Origin: CADEFF01 sp964569315
Lineage (GTDB): Bacteria > Pseudomonadota > Alphaproteobacteria > Dongiales > Dongiaceae
Reading direction: 5' to 3'
DNA length: 40,612 bases
NCBI GenBank assembly: GCA_964569315.1
Contig: CAZMUZ010000022.1
Location: 1 to 40,612, forward strand
Position 1 is the stretch's first letter. The number at the start of each line of letters is the position of its first letter. Shown piece after piece: positions 23,868-31,448 of the stretch. A program made the position numbers and the translations under genes. The notes beneath the pieces were generated by a model. That model ran no database searches, was not told where the DNA came from, and saw only the letters and a list, made by a program, of their open reading frames with translations.

Positions 23868-25817
23868 TCACGGCTGCGGCGGCGCGCTCGCTCCGCTTCG
23901 CGTGGCAATGGATCCGTCGTTGCTGGCGCCGGCCGGCGCGTTCTGCAGCTCGACCTCGATGTAGGGCGGCTTGGCCTCGGGCTGCGGGATCGGCGGGACG
24001 CGGAGATCCGGCCCGTGCAGCGCCGCCAGCGCGTGGGCGTCGCCGGTGAAGAGATCCCGGGCGAGAAGATCGAGGTCCGCGACCCAGGCGTCGGCGCGTT
24101 CGCAAGACGGGTCCGCCGCGCCGACGAGGCAGACGCGGTCGATCTCCCCTGCGACGAAGCTCAAGGTCGCGCCCGGCAAGGGCCGTAGCAGCATGTCGTG
24201 CGGCGCCGTCGCGAAATCCATCATGGTCATGCGGTCGTAGCCGATGAGATCGAGCACGAGCCGCGGCAGCTCGAACATCGGCACGCGGCCGAGCGGCAGC
24301 GGTCCGCGCCGGCCGTCGATCACCAGGAGCGGCGTCCCGACCGAGGTTTGATACATCGCCGGCGTGAAATCGCCGAAGCTCGAGGCCAGCAGGCCGGACT
24401 CGACATAGCCGGCGAAATTGCGACCGAGCGAGGGGAGGTGATCGCCGAAGGCGATGATGATGGAATCCGGATCCTCGGCTTGCAGCCGTTCGATCTCGTC
24501 CATCAGCTCCGCGGATTTGTAACGCACCACATTGGCGTAGTTGGCGACATCGGGCACCGCGGAGCTGGCCCGGATCGCGGCCGGCCGCTGCTCGCTCATG
24601 TCGTAGGCCCAATGGCCGTAGAAGGTCAGGATGTAGTCGAAGACCGGCCGGTCGTCGGCGACGGCCTTCCGCTTCGCCGCCACCTGGCGATAGAGCGAGC
24701 GGTCCGCGAGGAAGGGGCCGTTGAGATCGTCGAGCTCGAAATCGTCCATCGCCCAGTAGGTCTCGAACCCGGCATGGCCATAGGCGCGGGTGCGGTTCCA
24801 GAAGCCGGCGCTGTTCGGATGCGACGCAATGGTCTGATAGCCGAACTGATCGAGCACATGCGGCAGGCAGGGCAGGTCGTTGCGGAAGCCGCGCTCGAAG
24901 CGGACCGCGTTCTCATGCACCGGGAACCCGCACAGGAACTCGAACTCCGCGTTGGCGGTCTGGCCGCCGAAGGCGGGGCTCAGCGCCCAGGACTTTCCGC
25001 TTTCCTCCCAGAGCGCCATGAAACGCGCATCGAGCGGCGGCTCGCTCAGGCCCGCCTTTGCCAGAAGCGACGGGTCCCAGAAGGATTCCTGCAGCAACAC
25101 GTGAATATTGCGCGGCTTGCCGCCGAGCTTGAGGCTGGCCTCGCGCGGTCGTGCGAGAAGGCGGTCGGCGGCGGCCAATGCTTCTGCGGCGCTCGGCGGC
25201 GGCAGGCGATTGGCGAGCAGGCGGCTCGTCTCCTGCAGCAGGTGGAGCCCCGCGCCGCGCCAGACGTAGTTTTCGCGCTGATCCCACTCGGTATTGCCGA
25301 AATGCCGGTCGAGCGCTCGGCTCAAGGGGCCGGGCGTCAGAACGATGCCGACCGCGCATAGCGCGAGGGCCGCGGCGCCGATCCGGGGCGCCCAGCCGCG
25401 CACCCGGAGATTTCCGAGCAGCAGCCCCGTCATCATCACGAGCGGCAACACGACGACGAGCCAGCCGGCGGGGCCGAGGATCTCGACCAGCGCGCCGATC
25501 GTGTCCAGGTCGTCCGGCATGATCGGCCGGCCGAGGACGGCGATCTTCGCGGCGCTGCCGACATAGAGGGCGGCAAGCCAGAGGAGCTGGAAAAGCACGA
25601 AGGGCCAGAGGCGCCGCGCCAGCGCGAACAGCGCATAGGCCATCGCGAGCTGCAGGGCGAAATCGGAGAACGCCCGGCGCGGCACGATCTTCAGGTCGAA
25701 GAACTGCCAGCAGAGAAAATAGAAAAGGCCGTAAAGCACGGCGGTCGAAACCAGTGGCGCCAGCCAGCGGAGCGCCGGCCATGACGGCCGTCGCGACAGG
25801 ATCGGGGAGGCTGACAA
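23868..25817 (-). CDS. LTA-synthase-like membrane phosphoglycerol transferase/sulfatase-fold enzyme
   Basis: Membrane enzyme of 649 residues with about five N-terminal helices (roughly 17-40, 52-70, 72-90, 108-135, 146-162) and a periplasmic alkaline-phosphatase-fold domain. The metal and nucleophile sites are E244 in LLQESFWDP and T287 in GGQTANAEFEFLCGFP, matching LtaS/OpgB-type phosphotransferases. IAFGDHLPSLG is the second metal site. Such enzymes move phosphoglycerol or phosphoethanolamine from lipid head groups to glycans. The tail after residue 600 is Pro/Ala-rich. Convergent with the PhyH gene, 24 bases apart. Confidence 0.86.
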   Translation of the reverse strand: MSASPILSRRPSWPALRWLAPLVSTAVLYGLFYFLCWQFFDLKIVPRRAFSDFALQLAMAYALFALARRLWPFVLFQLLWLAALYVGSAAKIAVLGRPIMPDDLDTIGALVEILGPAGWLVVVLPLVMMTGLLLGNLRVRGWAPRIGAAALALCAVGIVLTPGPLSRALDRHFGNTEWDQRENYVWRGAGLHLLQETSRLLANRLPPPSAAEALAAADRLLARPREASLKLGGKPRNIHVLLQESFWDPSLLAKAGLSEPPLDARFMALWEESGKSWALSPAFGGQTANAEFEFLCGFPVHENAVRFERGFRNDLPCLPHVLDQFGYQTIASHPNSAGFWNRTRAYGHAGFETYWAMDDFELDDLNGPFLADRSLYRQVAAKRKAVADDRPVFDYILTFYGHWAYDMSEQRPAAIRASSAVPDVANYANVVRYKSAELMDEIERLQAEDPDSIIIAFGDHLPSLGRNFAGYVESGLLASSFGDFTPAMYQTSVGTPLLVIDGRRGPLPLGRVPMFELPRLVLDLIGYDRMTMMDFATAPHDMLLRPLPGATLSFVAGEIDRVCLVGAADPSCERADAWVADLDLLARDLFTGDAHALAALHGPDLRVPPIPQPEAKPPYIEVELQNAPAGASNDGSIATRSGASAPPQP

Positions 25818-25981
25818 GGTGGTTTCCTTGATCTCCGGCGGCGCGTTCTTCTTGCGGCGGGGCTCTTCGACGCCGTTCCGAGATATCGGCGTTCATATAC
25901 CCGAAACAAGTCCGCAACGAAACCGCAGTTCCGTGGTCAAATCACGGCAATGAAAAGGCGGAATCGGGGCGCGCCGGAGGG

Positions 25982-26000
25982 CCCCCGCCGGTCGCGGGGG
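25982..26000 (-). terminator. GC hairpin downstream of cueR, possible terminator
   Basis: CCCCCGC (25982-25988) and GCGGGGG (25994-26000) form a seven-base-pair stem around CGGTC, 34 bases past the cueR stop. There is no T-run, so intrinsic termination is doubtful. Confidence 0.25.
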
Positions 26001-26033
26001 TGTCGCCCGTTCGGTCCGGAAACGGACGGCGCT

Positions 26034-26423
26034 TCAGGCCGAGAGGTCTTCCAGGATCGGACATTCCGGCCGCTGGTTGCCGCGACAATTGCGGGCGAGA
26101 TGCACCAGGGTCTGGCGCATCGCCTGCAGCTCCACGATCTTGGCGTCGAGCGCCGCCACCTGGTCGAGGGCCATGGATTTGACGGCGGCGCTCGCGCGGT
26201 GCCGGTCGTGCCAGAGCGCCAGGAGGGTCGCCGTCTGCTCCAGGGAGAAGCCGAAACTCCGTGCCCGCTTGACGAAGCGGAGGGTGTGGAGGTCGGCGTC
26301 CGAATAGTAACGATAGCCGGCTTCGGACCGGACCGATGGCTTCACCAGCCCGATCGAATCGTAGTGCCGGATCATCTTTGCGGTAACCCCGGTTTCCCGG
26401 GCGGCTTCGCCGATCGACTGCAT
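26034..26423 (-). CDS. cueR: MerR-family copper-responsive regulator, CueR/HmrR type
   Basis: MerR regulator of 129 residues. The N-terminal winged helix-turn-helix reads MQSIGEAARETGVTAKMI with the tyrosine of IRHYDSIGL; a dimerisation coiled coil follows at about 80-110. The two Cu(I)-binding cysteines are C113 and C121 in NCRGNQRPECPILEDLS, eight positions apart as in CueR (C112, C120), and Ser78 takes the place of the Cys found in zinc or lead sensors. No copA or copper oxidase lies next to it; the nearest gene across its operator is a small membrane protein. Monovalent-metal sensing is a confident family inference. Confidence 0.88.
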   Translation of the reverse strand: MQSIGEAARETGVTAKMIRHYDSIGLVKPSVRSEAGYRYYSDADLHTLRFVKRARSFGFSLEQTATLLALWHDRHRASAAVKSMALDQVAALDAKIVELQAMRQTLVHLARNCRGNQRPECPILEDLSA

Positions 26424-26445
26424 GCTGAAGGCCCTCCGATGCCGG

Positions 26446-26484
26446 CGACTCCTATCCTTCCTATGATGGGAAGGATAGGAGTCG
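26446..26484. promoter_or_regulatory. CueR-type operator with extended 16-base arms
   Basis: CGACTCCTATCCTTCC (26446-26461) and its exact complement (26469-26484) flank TATGATG. The core CCTTCC-N7-GGAAGG is the known CueR binding dyad. The symmetry extends ten more bases on each side, beyond what CueR needs. It starts 23 bases upstream of the cueR ATG, so autoregulation is likely. Confidence 0.75.
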
Positions 26485-26636
26485 GTTTCAAGCCGGTGCG
26501 GCCGGGGGCCCCGGCCTTGCCCGGGTTTGCTTGACAGGGGGAATGGCTTGTCTCACATAGCCCGCGGGCGAGGACGGCCTTGCCCGTTTCCGCATCGGTA
26601 GGGACGGCCCTGCGCAAGGATCCGGGAGGTCCCGCA

Positions 26637-26969
26637 ATGACGCGGAACGGTCTTTTCCTCATCGTGCTGCTCACGGCGGCGGCGCTGGTGCTCTGGCTGG
26701 TAAGGGACCCGACGGCGCTCGGCTTCATCGGCGTCAGCCTGCTGCTGCTCGCCTTCTTCCTGAATCTGTTCCAGATGCTGCGCTCGGACAGCCTGGTCTA
26801 TATCAGCCTGAACCTCGTCGGGCCGGGGCTCGCCTGCTATTCGTCATGGCTGATCCAGTTCATGCCCTTCGTGCTGCTCGAGGGCGTATGGGCGATCGTG
26901 GCGGCGGTGGCGCTGGGTCGCTACGCCTATCGCCAGTGGAACGCTACTCGGCGGGCGCGGCCGGCATAG
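26637..26969 (+). CDS. Small membrane protein, CBU_0592-like
   Basis: Protein of 110 residues with about three membrane helices: NGLFLIVLLTAAALVLWLV, ALGFIGVSLLLLAFFLNLF, and a C-terminal pair around VGPGLACYSSWL and FVLLEGVWAIVAAVALG. The pattern YISLNLVGPGLACYSS followed by LLEGVWAIVA resembles the CBU_0592-type small membrane proteins of unknown function. ATG 26637 follows GGGAGG at seven bases. A TTGACA at 26531 may be part of its promoter, but no good -10 box is seen. The 3' end overlaps the convergent carrier-thioesterase gene by 26 bases. Confidence 0.68.
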   Translation: MTRNGLFLIVLLTAAALVLWLVRDPTALGFIGVSLLLLAFFLNLFQMLRSDSLVYISLNLVGPGLACYSSWLIQFMPFVLLEGVWAIVAAVALGRYAYRQWNATRRARPA

Positions 26970-28185
26970 GCGTTATCTCGCCGGCGCCGGAAGCCGTCGC
27001 GGCCTCCGGACGTTGTCCGGCGGCGATCCCGTAGGCTTCGTGCACCAGGGCCGCAATCCGGTCGGTCGCCGGGGCGCGAAGGATGTAGTTGTGATGGACA
27101 TCGACGATCTCGACGCGCAGCTTGCCCTTGATGCGCCAGCCCCAGCCGAGCGTCCTGTCGCCGGTCAGATCGATGATGCCCGGCGTGTTCACCATCAGCA
27201 CGTCGCCGTCATAGACGGGCGGCCGGTAGCGCTCCAATAGCGCATAGAACTGCTCGCGATACTGATCCGGCATATAGCTGTGATCCATGTCGATCGCCTC
27301 GCGGCGCTCGGCCTTCTCGCGCGCCACGCCTCCTTGCGTCGCCAGCCCCGCGGCGGCACGGCGCTCGTCGATCATTCGACGCGTCGCCCGTCGCCTGTTC
27401 CACCGGTCGAAGGACCGCTTGATCGACGCGAAACCGTCGCGTCGCAGCATGTCCAGATGATGGCGGGCCCGATGGGCAATCCGCCGCGACGGCGACATCG
27501 CATAGATGAAGGAGGCATCGATCATCACCAGCAGGCCCACGCGTTCGCCCATGCGGCGAAGCTGCGCCGCCATCTCGAAGGCGATGATCCCGCCGGCGCA
27601 ATAGCCGCCGAAGTAATAGGGCCCCTGCGGCTGGAGGCGGCGGATACGGGCGACATAGTCCGCGGCGATCTGCGCCACGCCGCGGTCGAGCGTGAATTTT
27701 CCGATGGCCCGCTCGCGCGCGCGGATGCCGTAGAGCGGGATGTCCGCGCTCATGGGATCGGCGAGGGCCCGGGCGCTCAGCACTTCGCCGCCGAACCCGT
27801 GCACCACGAAAAACGGCGCGTATTTGCCGTTCTGGCGGATCGGCACCAGAATGTCGGCTTCCGCTTCGCGGGCCGTCTCCGGCGCGGTCAGCGACGGCGC
27901 GAGCTGCGCGATGGTGGGGTGGGTCACCAGGAGCGCGAGCGGCAGGGTCAGGCCGCGCTCCGACGCGATGCGCGCGAAGATCGCCGCGGCGTCGCGCGAT
28001 CCGCCGCCCAGCGCGAAAAAATCGTCATTGCGACCGATCGGCCGGATGCCGAGGGTCGCCTCCCAAAGCGCCGCGAGGTAGCGTTCCGGCTCGGAGACCG
28101 GCGGCTCGGGGGGCGCCAGATAGCCCGGGCGCGTCGAGCTGGCGCCTTCCTCCGCGATCGCGGGCGCGTTCGTCGCCTGCTGCAT
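26944..28185 (-). CDS. Stand-alone carrier protein-thioesterase (T-TE) with Cys nucleophile
   Basis: Protein of 413 residues with two NRPS-like parts. Residues about 35-98 form a peptidyl-carrier domain with the phosphopantetheine site S63 in DDFFALGGGSRDAA (usual form GGxS). Residues about 115-395 form a type I thioesterase: FFVVHGFGGEVL, nucleophile motif GGYCAGGI with C196 in place of the usual Ser, D223 in LLVMIDAS, and a histidine at 364-365 in DVHHNYIL. No adenylation or condensation gene is nearby, so the acyl group must be loaded in trans. ATG 28185; the frame before it has no domain. Divergent from the glycosyltransferase gene. Confidence 0.8.
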   Translation of the reverse strand: MQQATNAPAIAEEGASSTRPGYLAPPEPPVSEPERYLAALWEATLGIRPIGRNDDFFALGGGSRDAAAIFARIASERGLTLPLALLVTHPTIAQLAPSLTAPETAREAEADILVPIRQNGKYAPFFVVHGFGGEVLSARALADPMSADIPLYGIRARERAIGKFTLDRGVAQIAADYVARIRRLQPQGPYYFGGYCAGGIIAFEMAAQLRRMGERVGLLVMIDASFIYAMSPSRRIAHRARHHLDMLRRDGFASIKRSFDRWNRRRATRRMIDERRAAAGLATQGGVAREKAERREAIDMDHSYMPDQYREQFYALLERYRPPVYDGDVLMVNTPGIIDLTGDRTLGWGWRIKGKLRVEIVDVHHNYILRAPATDRIAALVHEAYGIAAGQRPEAATASGAGEITPMPAAPAE

Positions 28186-28337
28186 GGCTGTCGGTCCCCC
28201 AAGTCGGTTCGAAATTACCCCGCGCCCCCTTCGATGGTCCACTCTCTTGCGGGGGCGCCAGCATTGCCCTGCGCTTCCGCAGTCCTTTAAACTCGGCGCT
28301 TTCCGCCCGTTTCCCCTCATCGAATTCAGGATTGGTC

Positions 28338-30071
28338 ATGGTTCGTCCGGCGCCGGTTCCCGCCAAGAAGTCGCCGACCGCCCCGGCCGAGGCCCCGCCC
28401 AACGCGGCGTTCCTGTTCGCCGAAGGCAATTACAGCACCGCGCAGGACAAGCTGATGGGGCGAATGTCGGCCACGGAGAATTTTCTCCGCGGGTTCGTCC
28501 GGCATAGCGGGGTCGAGGAGTTCCACTGCTGCGTGGCGCGGCAGGAGGATCTCGACCGGTTCAAGCAGCGGGTCTCGGAGTTCGCCGGCGGGGAGCGGCC
28601 GGTCAAGGGCGTGACCCCGACCGATCTCGGCCGCATCGCGGATCATGCGACGCTCTATCGGCCGGGCCCGAATGTCGGCTACTTCGCGTGGCTCCGGCGC
28701 CCCCACGGCAATCGCCGTTTCAGCATCTGCGGCGTGACCCACACGACGGCGGAGCATGTGGTGATGGACGGGCTCGGCGAATCGGTTCTCGCGCCGACGC
28801 AAGCCTGGGATGCCCTCGTCTGCACCTCGACCCAGGTCCGCGCGATGGTCGAGCGGCTGATGGACAATTTCGCGGACTATCTGGCGGCGAGGAGCGGCGG
28901 CAAGGCGGTGCGCCCGATCCGGCTGCCGCTCATCCCGCTCGGCGTCGATTGCGACGTCTTCGCGGCGACGCCCGAGCGCAAGCGCGAGGGAGCGGCGCTC
29001 CGGAAGTCGCTCGGCATCGCGGAGGAGGACGTGGTGGTGCTCTTCGTCGGGCGCCTCACCCATATCGAGAAGGCCAATCCGCTGCCGATGTTCCTCGGGC
29101 TCGAGGCGGCGGCGAAGCGCACCAAACGCAAGGTCCATCTGCTGCAGGCCGGCTGGTTCGCCGGGCCGGAGATGGAGAAGACCTTCAAGAACGGCGCGTC
29201 GCGGTTCGCGCCTTCGGTCACGCATCACTGGATCGATGCGCGGAAGCCCGAATATCGCTACACCGCCTGGGCGGCCGGCGACATCTTCACCTCGCTCTCC
29301 GACAACATCCAGGAAACCTTCGGCCTCACGCCGATCGAGGCGCAGGCGGCCGGACTTCCGGTGGTGGTCAGCGACTGGGACGGCTATCGCGATACGGTCG
29401 CGCATGGCGAGCAGGGCTTCACCGTGCCGAGCTTCATGCCGCCGCCGGGGACGGCCGGCGACATCGCATTGCGCTATGCGGCCGGCGTCGACGGCTACGG
29501 ACGTTACTGCATGGCGACGTCGCAAAGCATCGCGATCGACATCGACGCCGCGGCCGAGGCCTACCGCCGGCTGATCGAGGATGCGGACCTCCGCGCGAAG
29601 ATGGGCGCCGCCGGCGTCGCCAACGCGCGCAGCCGCTTCGACTGGAAGATCGTCATCCGCGCCTATCAGGATCTCTGGCGCGAGCTTGCCGAGGCGCGGC
29701 GGTCGGCGCCGGAATCGATGCCGGCGGAAGCGGGCAAGCCCCTCCATCCCTTGCGCGACGATCCCTTCACGCTCTTCGCCGAATACCCGACGGCGTTCGT
29801 GGCGGGCGAGACGATGGCGGCGCTGGCCCCCGGCGGCGCGCGCCAGCGCCTGGCGGATCTCAAGCGCTCGGCGCTCGCCAATATCATGCCCGGATTGCTG
29901 CTGCCCGAAGCCGAGCTGTGGGGCCTTGCCGAGAAGCTCGGGAAAGGCCCGCGCAGCGTCGCGGACCTCGTCGACGGCCTGCCGGCGGCGAAACGCGGGA
30001 TCGCCCAGCGCAGCGTCGGTTGGCTCGCGAAGATCGGCCTCGTGAAACTCAGCGCGCCGAAGGGACGTTGA
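28338..30071 (+). CDS. Glycosyltransferase, GT4-like, with C-terminal extension
   Basis: GT-B fold glycosyltransferase of 577 residues. The C-terminal half of the catalytic region shows VVVLFVGRLTHIEKANPLP at its first strand and the donor-binding E-x7-E region ETFGLTPIEAQAAGLPVVVSDWDGYRD near residues 325-350, typical of GT4. The N-terminal half contains an acceptor region with FSICGVTHTT. After about residue 470 there is an extra segment of 100 residues ending in a winged-helix-like KRGIAQRSVGWLAKIGLVKLS. ATG 28338; a TTG six bases upstream is in frame. The 3' end overlaps the convergent Sel1 gene by 23 bases. Probably acts in surface glycan synthesis. Confidence 0.8.
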   Translation: MVRPAPVPAKKSPTAPAEAPPNAAFLFAEGNYSTAQDKLMGRMSATENFLRGFVRHSGVEEFHCCVARQEDLDRFKQRVSEFAGGERPVKGVTPTDLGRIADHATLYRPGPNVGYFAWLRRPHGNRRFSICGVTHTTAEHVVMDGLGESVLAPTQAWDALVCTSTQVRAMVERLMDNFADYLAARSGGKAVRPIRLPLIPLGVDCDVFAATPERKREGAALRKSLGIAEEDVVVLFVGRLTHIEKANPLPMFLGLEAAAKRTKRKVHLLQAGWFAGPEMEKTFKNGASRFAPSVTHHWIDARKPEYRYTAWAAGDIFTSLSDNIQETFGLTPIEAQAAGLPVVVSDWDGYRDTVAHGEQGFTVPSFMPPPGTAGDIALRYAAGVDGYGRYCMATSQSIAIDIDAAAEAYRRLIEDADLRAKMGAAGVANARSRFDWKIVIRAYQDLWRELAEARRSAPESMPAEAGKPLHPLRDDPFTLFAEYPTAFVAGETMAALAPGGARQRLADLKRSALANIMPGLLLPEAELWGLAEKLGKGPRSVADLVDGLPAAKRGIAQRSVGWLAKIGLVKLSAPKGR

Positions 30072-30567
30072 CGCTGCCCGGCCCCGGCTTCCATTCCTTG
30101 GCGAGCCGGATCGCCTCTGCGAGCTCCTCGTCGGTCATCGATTCCGCGAGCACGTCGAGGGCGCCGATGACGCGGGCGCGATCGCTGCCCGCCGGCAGCC
30201 GGCTCGCGGCGAGGCGCAGCCACTTGTAGGCTTCCACGGGATCCTTCTCGACGCCCTGGCCGAGGCTGTACATCACGCCGAGACCGATCTGTCCGTCCAC
30301 ATTATCCTGCTCGGCCGCGCGGCTGTACCATTTGAGGGCTTCGCCGAAATTGGCGGCGCTGATGAGCCCGTACTGGTAGATGCCGGCGACGTGGATCTGC
30401 GCGATGGCGTTGCCGCTTTCGGCCTCCGGTTTGAGCTCGGAGAGCGCGCGGAAATAGTCGCCCTTGTTGTAGTAGTCGAGGCCCTCGTCGAGCCCGGCCC
30501 GGGCGCTTCCGCCCGCGAGGAGCAGGGCGAGGCCGAGCGCCGCGAAAAGCGCCGCCGCGCGCGTCAC
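30049..30567 (-). CDS. Secreted Sel1-repeat (TPR-like) protein
   Basis: Protein of 172 residues with a signal peptide (LFAALGLALLLAGGSARA, cleavage near ARA-GL). Two to three Sel1 repeats follow: YYNKGDYFRALSELKPEAE, AQIHVAGIYQYGLIS...FGEALKWYSRAAEQ, and GQIGLGVMYSLGQGVEKDPVEAYKWLRLA. It starts at GTG 30567, whose bases overlap the rmlA TGA (GTGA), so it is translated as the last gene of the rhamnose operon. Such repeats bind other proteins; a role in envelope or polysaccharide assembly is inferred from the operon only. Confidence 0.78.
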   Translation of the reverse strand: MTRAAALFAALGLALLLAGGSARAGLDEGLDYYNKGDYFRALSELKPEAESGNAIAQIHVAGIYQYGLISAANFGEALKWYSRAAEQDNVDGQIGLGVMYSLGQGVEKDPVEAYKWLRLAASRLPAGSDRARVIGALDVLAESMTDEELAEAIRLAKEWKPGPGSVNVPSAR

Positions 30568-31448
30568 AGCCCCGCTTCCTCTTCCGAGACCGCGGCGAGA
30601 TAGCGGCCATAGGACGAGCCGCCGAAGCTCTCCGCCAGCGCCTGCAGCTCCCGGCGGCCGATGAAGCCCTTGCGATAGGCGATCTCCTCGATGCAGGCGA
30701 TCTTGAGCCCCTGGCGATGCTCCATCACGCGGACGAAGCTCGCGGCTTCCAGCAGCGAATCATGCGTGCCGGTATCGAGCCAGGCGAAGCCCCGTCCCAT
30801 TCGCTCGACCTCGAGCCGGCCGGTCGAGAGATAGGCCGCGTTCACGTCGGTGATCTCGAGCTCGCCGCGCGGGGAGGGGCGGATCCGGGCGGCGATCTCC
30901 ACCACCGCCGGGTCGTAGAAATAGAGGCCGGTCACTGCCCAGTTCGATTTCGGCTGCTTCGGCTTCTCGATGATCGCCTTCGGCCGGCGGGCGGCATCGA
31001 ACTCGACGACGCCATAGCGCTCCGGATCGTCCACCCAATAGGCGAAAACGGTGGCGCCCTGCTCCTGGCCGTCCGCCCGCACCAGCATCTCGGTCAGGCC
31101 GTGACCGAAGAAGAGATTATCGCCGAGCACGAGGGCGCTCGGGCTCTCGCCGATGAAATCGCGGCCGATCACGAAGGCCTGGGCGAGGCCCTCGGGCTTC
31201 GGCTGCTCCGCGTAGGAGAGCTGGAGGCCCCATTTCCTGCCGTCGCCCAGCAGCGCCCGGAAGCTCGGCAGGTCGCGCGGCGTGCTGATGATCAGCACCT
31301 CGCGGATGCCGGCCAGCATCAGCGTCGCCAGCGGGTAATAGACCATCGGCTTGTCGTAGATCGGCAGGAGCTGCTTGCTGATCGCCTGGGTCACCGGATA
31401 GAGCCGGGTGCCGCTGCCGCCGGCCAGCACGATGCCTTTGCGCGTCAT
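30564..31448 (-). CDS. rmlA: Glucose-1-phosphate thymidylyltransferase RmlA
   Basis: First enzyme of dTDP-L-rhamnose synthesis: glucose-1-phosphate + dTTP to dTDP-glucose. The nucleotide-binding signature is VLAGGSGTRLYPVT at the N-terminus, with KQLLPIYDKPMVYYPL next and the LGDNLFFGHG and EITDVNAAYL segments as in all RmlA enzymes. Length 294 residues is normal. Its ATG overlaps the rmlD stop (ATGA) and its stop overlaps the Sel1 gene start. Confidence 0.96.
   Translation of the reverse strand: MTRKGIVLAGGSGTRLYPVTQAISKQLLPIYDKPMVYYPLATLMLAGIREVLIISTPRDLPSFRALLGDGRKWGLQLSYAEQPKPEGLAQAFVIGRDFIGESPSALVLGDNLFFGHGLTEMLVRADGQEQGATVFAYWVDDPERYGVVEFDAARRPKAIIEKPKQPKSNWAVTGLYFYDPAVVEIAARIRPSPRGELEITDVNAAYLSTGRLEVERMGRGFAWLDTGTHDSLLEAASFVRVMEHRQGLKIACIEEIAYRKGFIGRRELQALAESFGGSSYGRYLAAVSEEEAGL

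Noticed and set aside
26531..26559. TTGACA followed by CACATA as a promoter for the small membrane protein
   Set aside because: The -35 box is perfect but no -10 hexamer at usual spacing matches more than two or three consensus bases, so it is not listed as a feature.
9507..26604. Identical 14-mer CGCATCGGTAGGGA at 9507-9520 and 26591-26604, as a possible shared regulatory element
   Set aside because: In a 40 kb GC-rich window a few identical 14-mers are expected by chance, and the flanks do not match.
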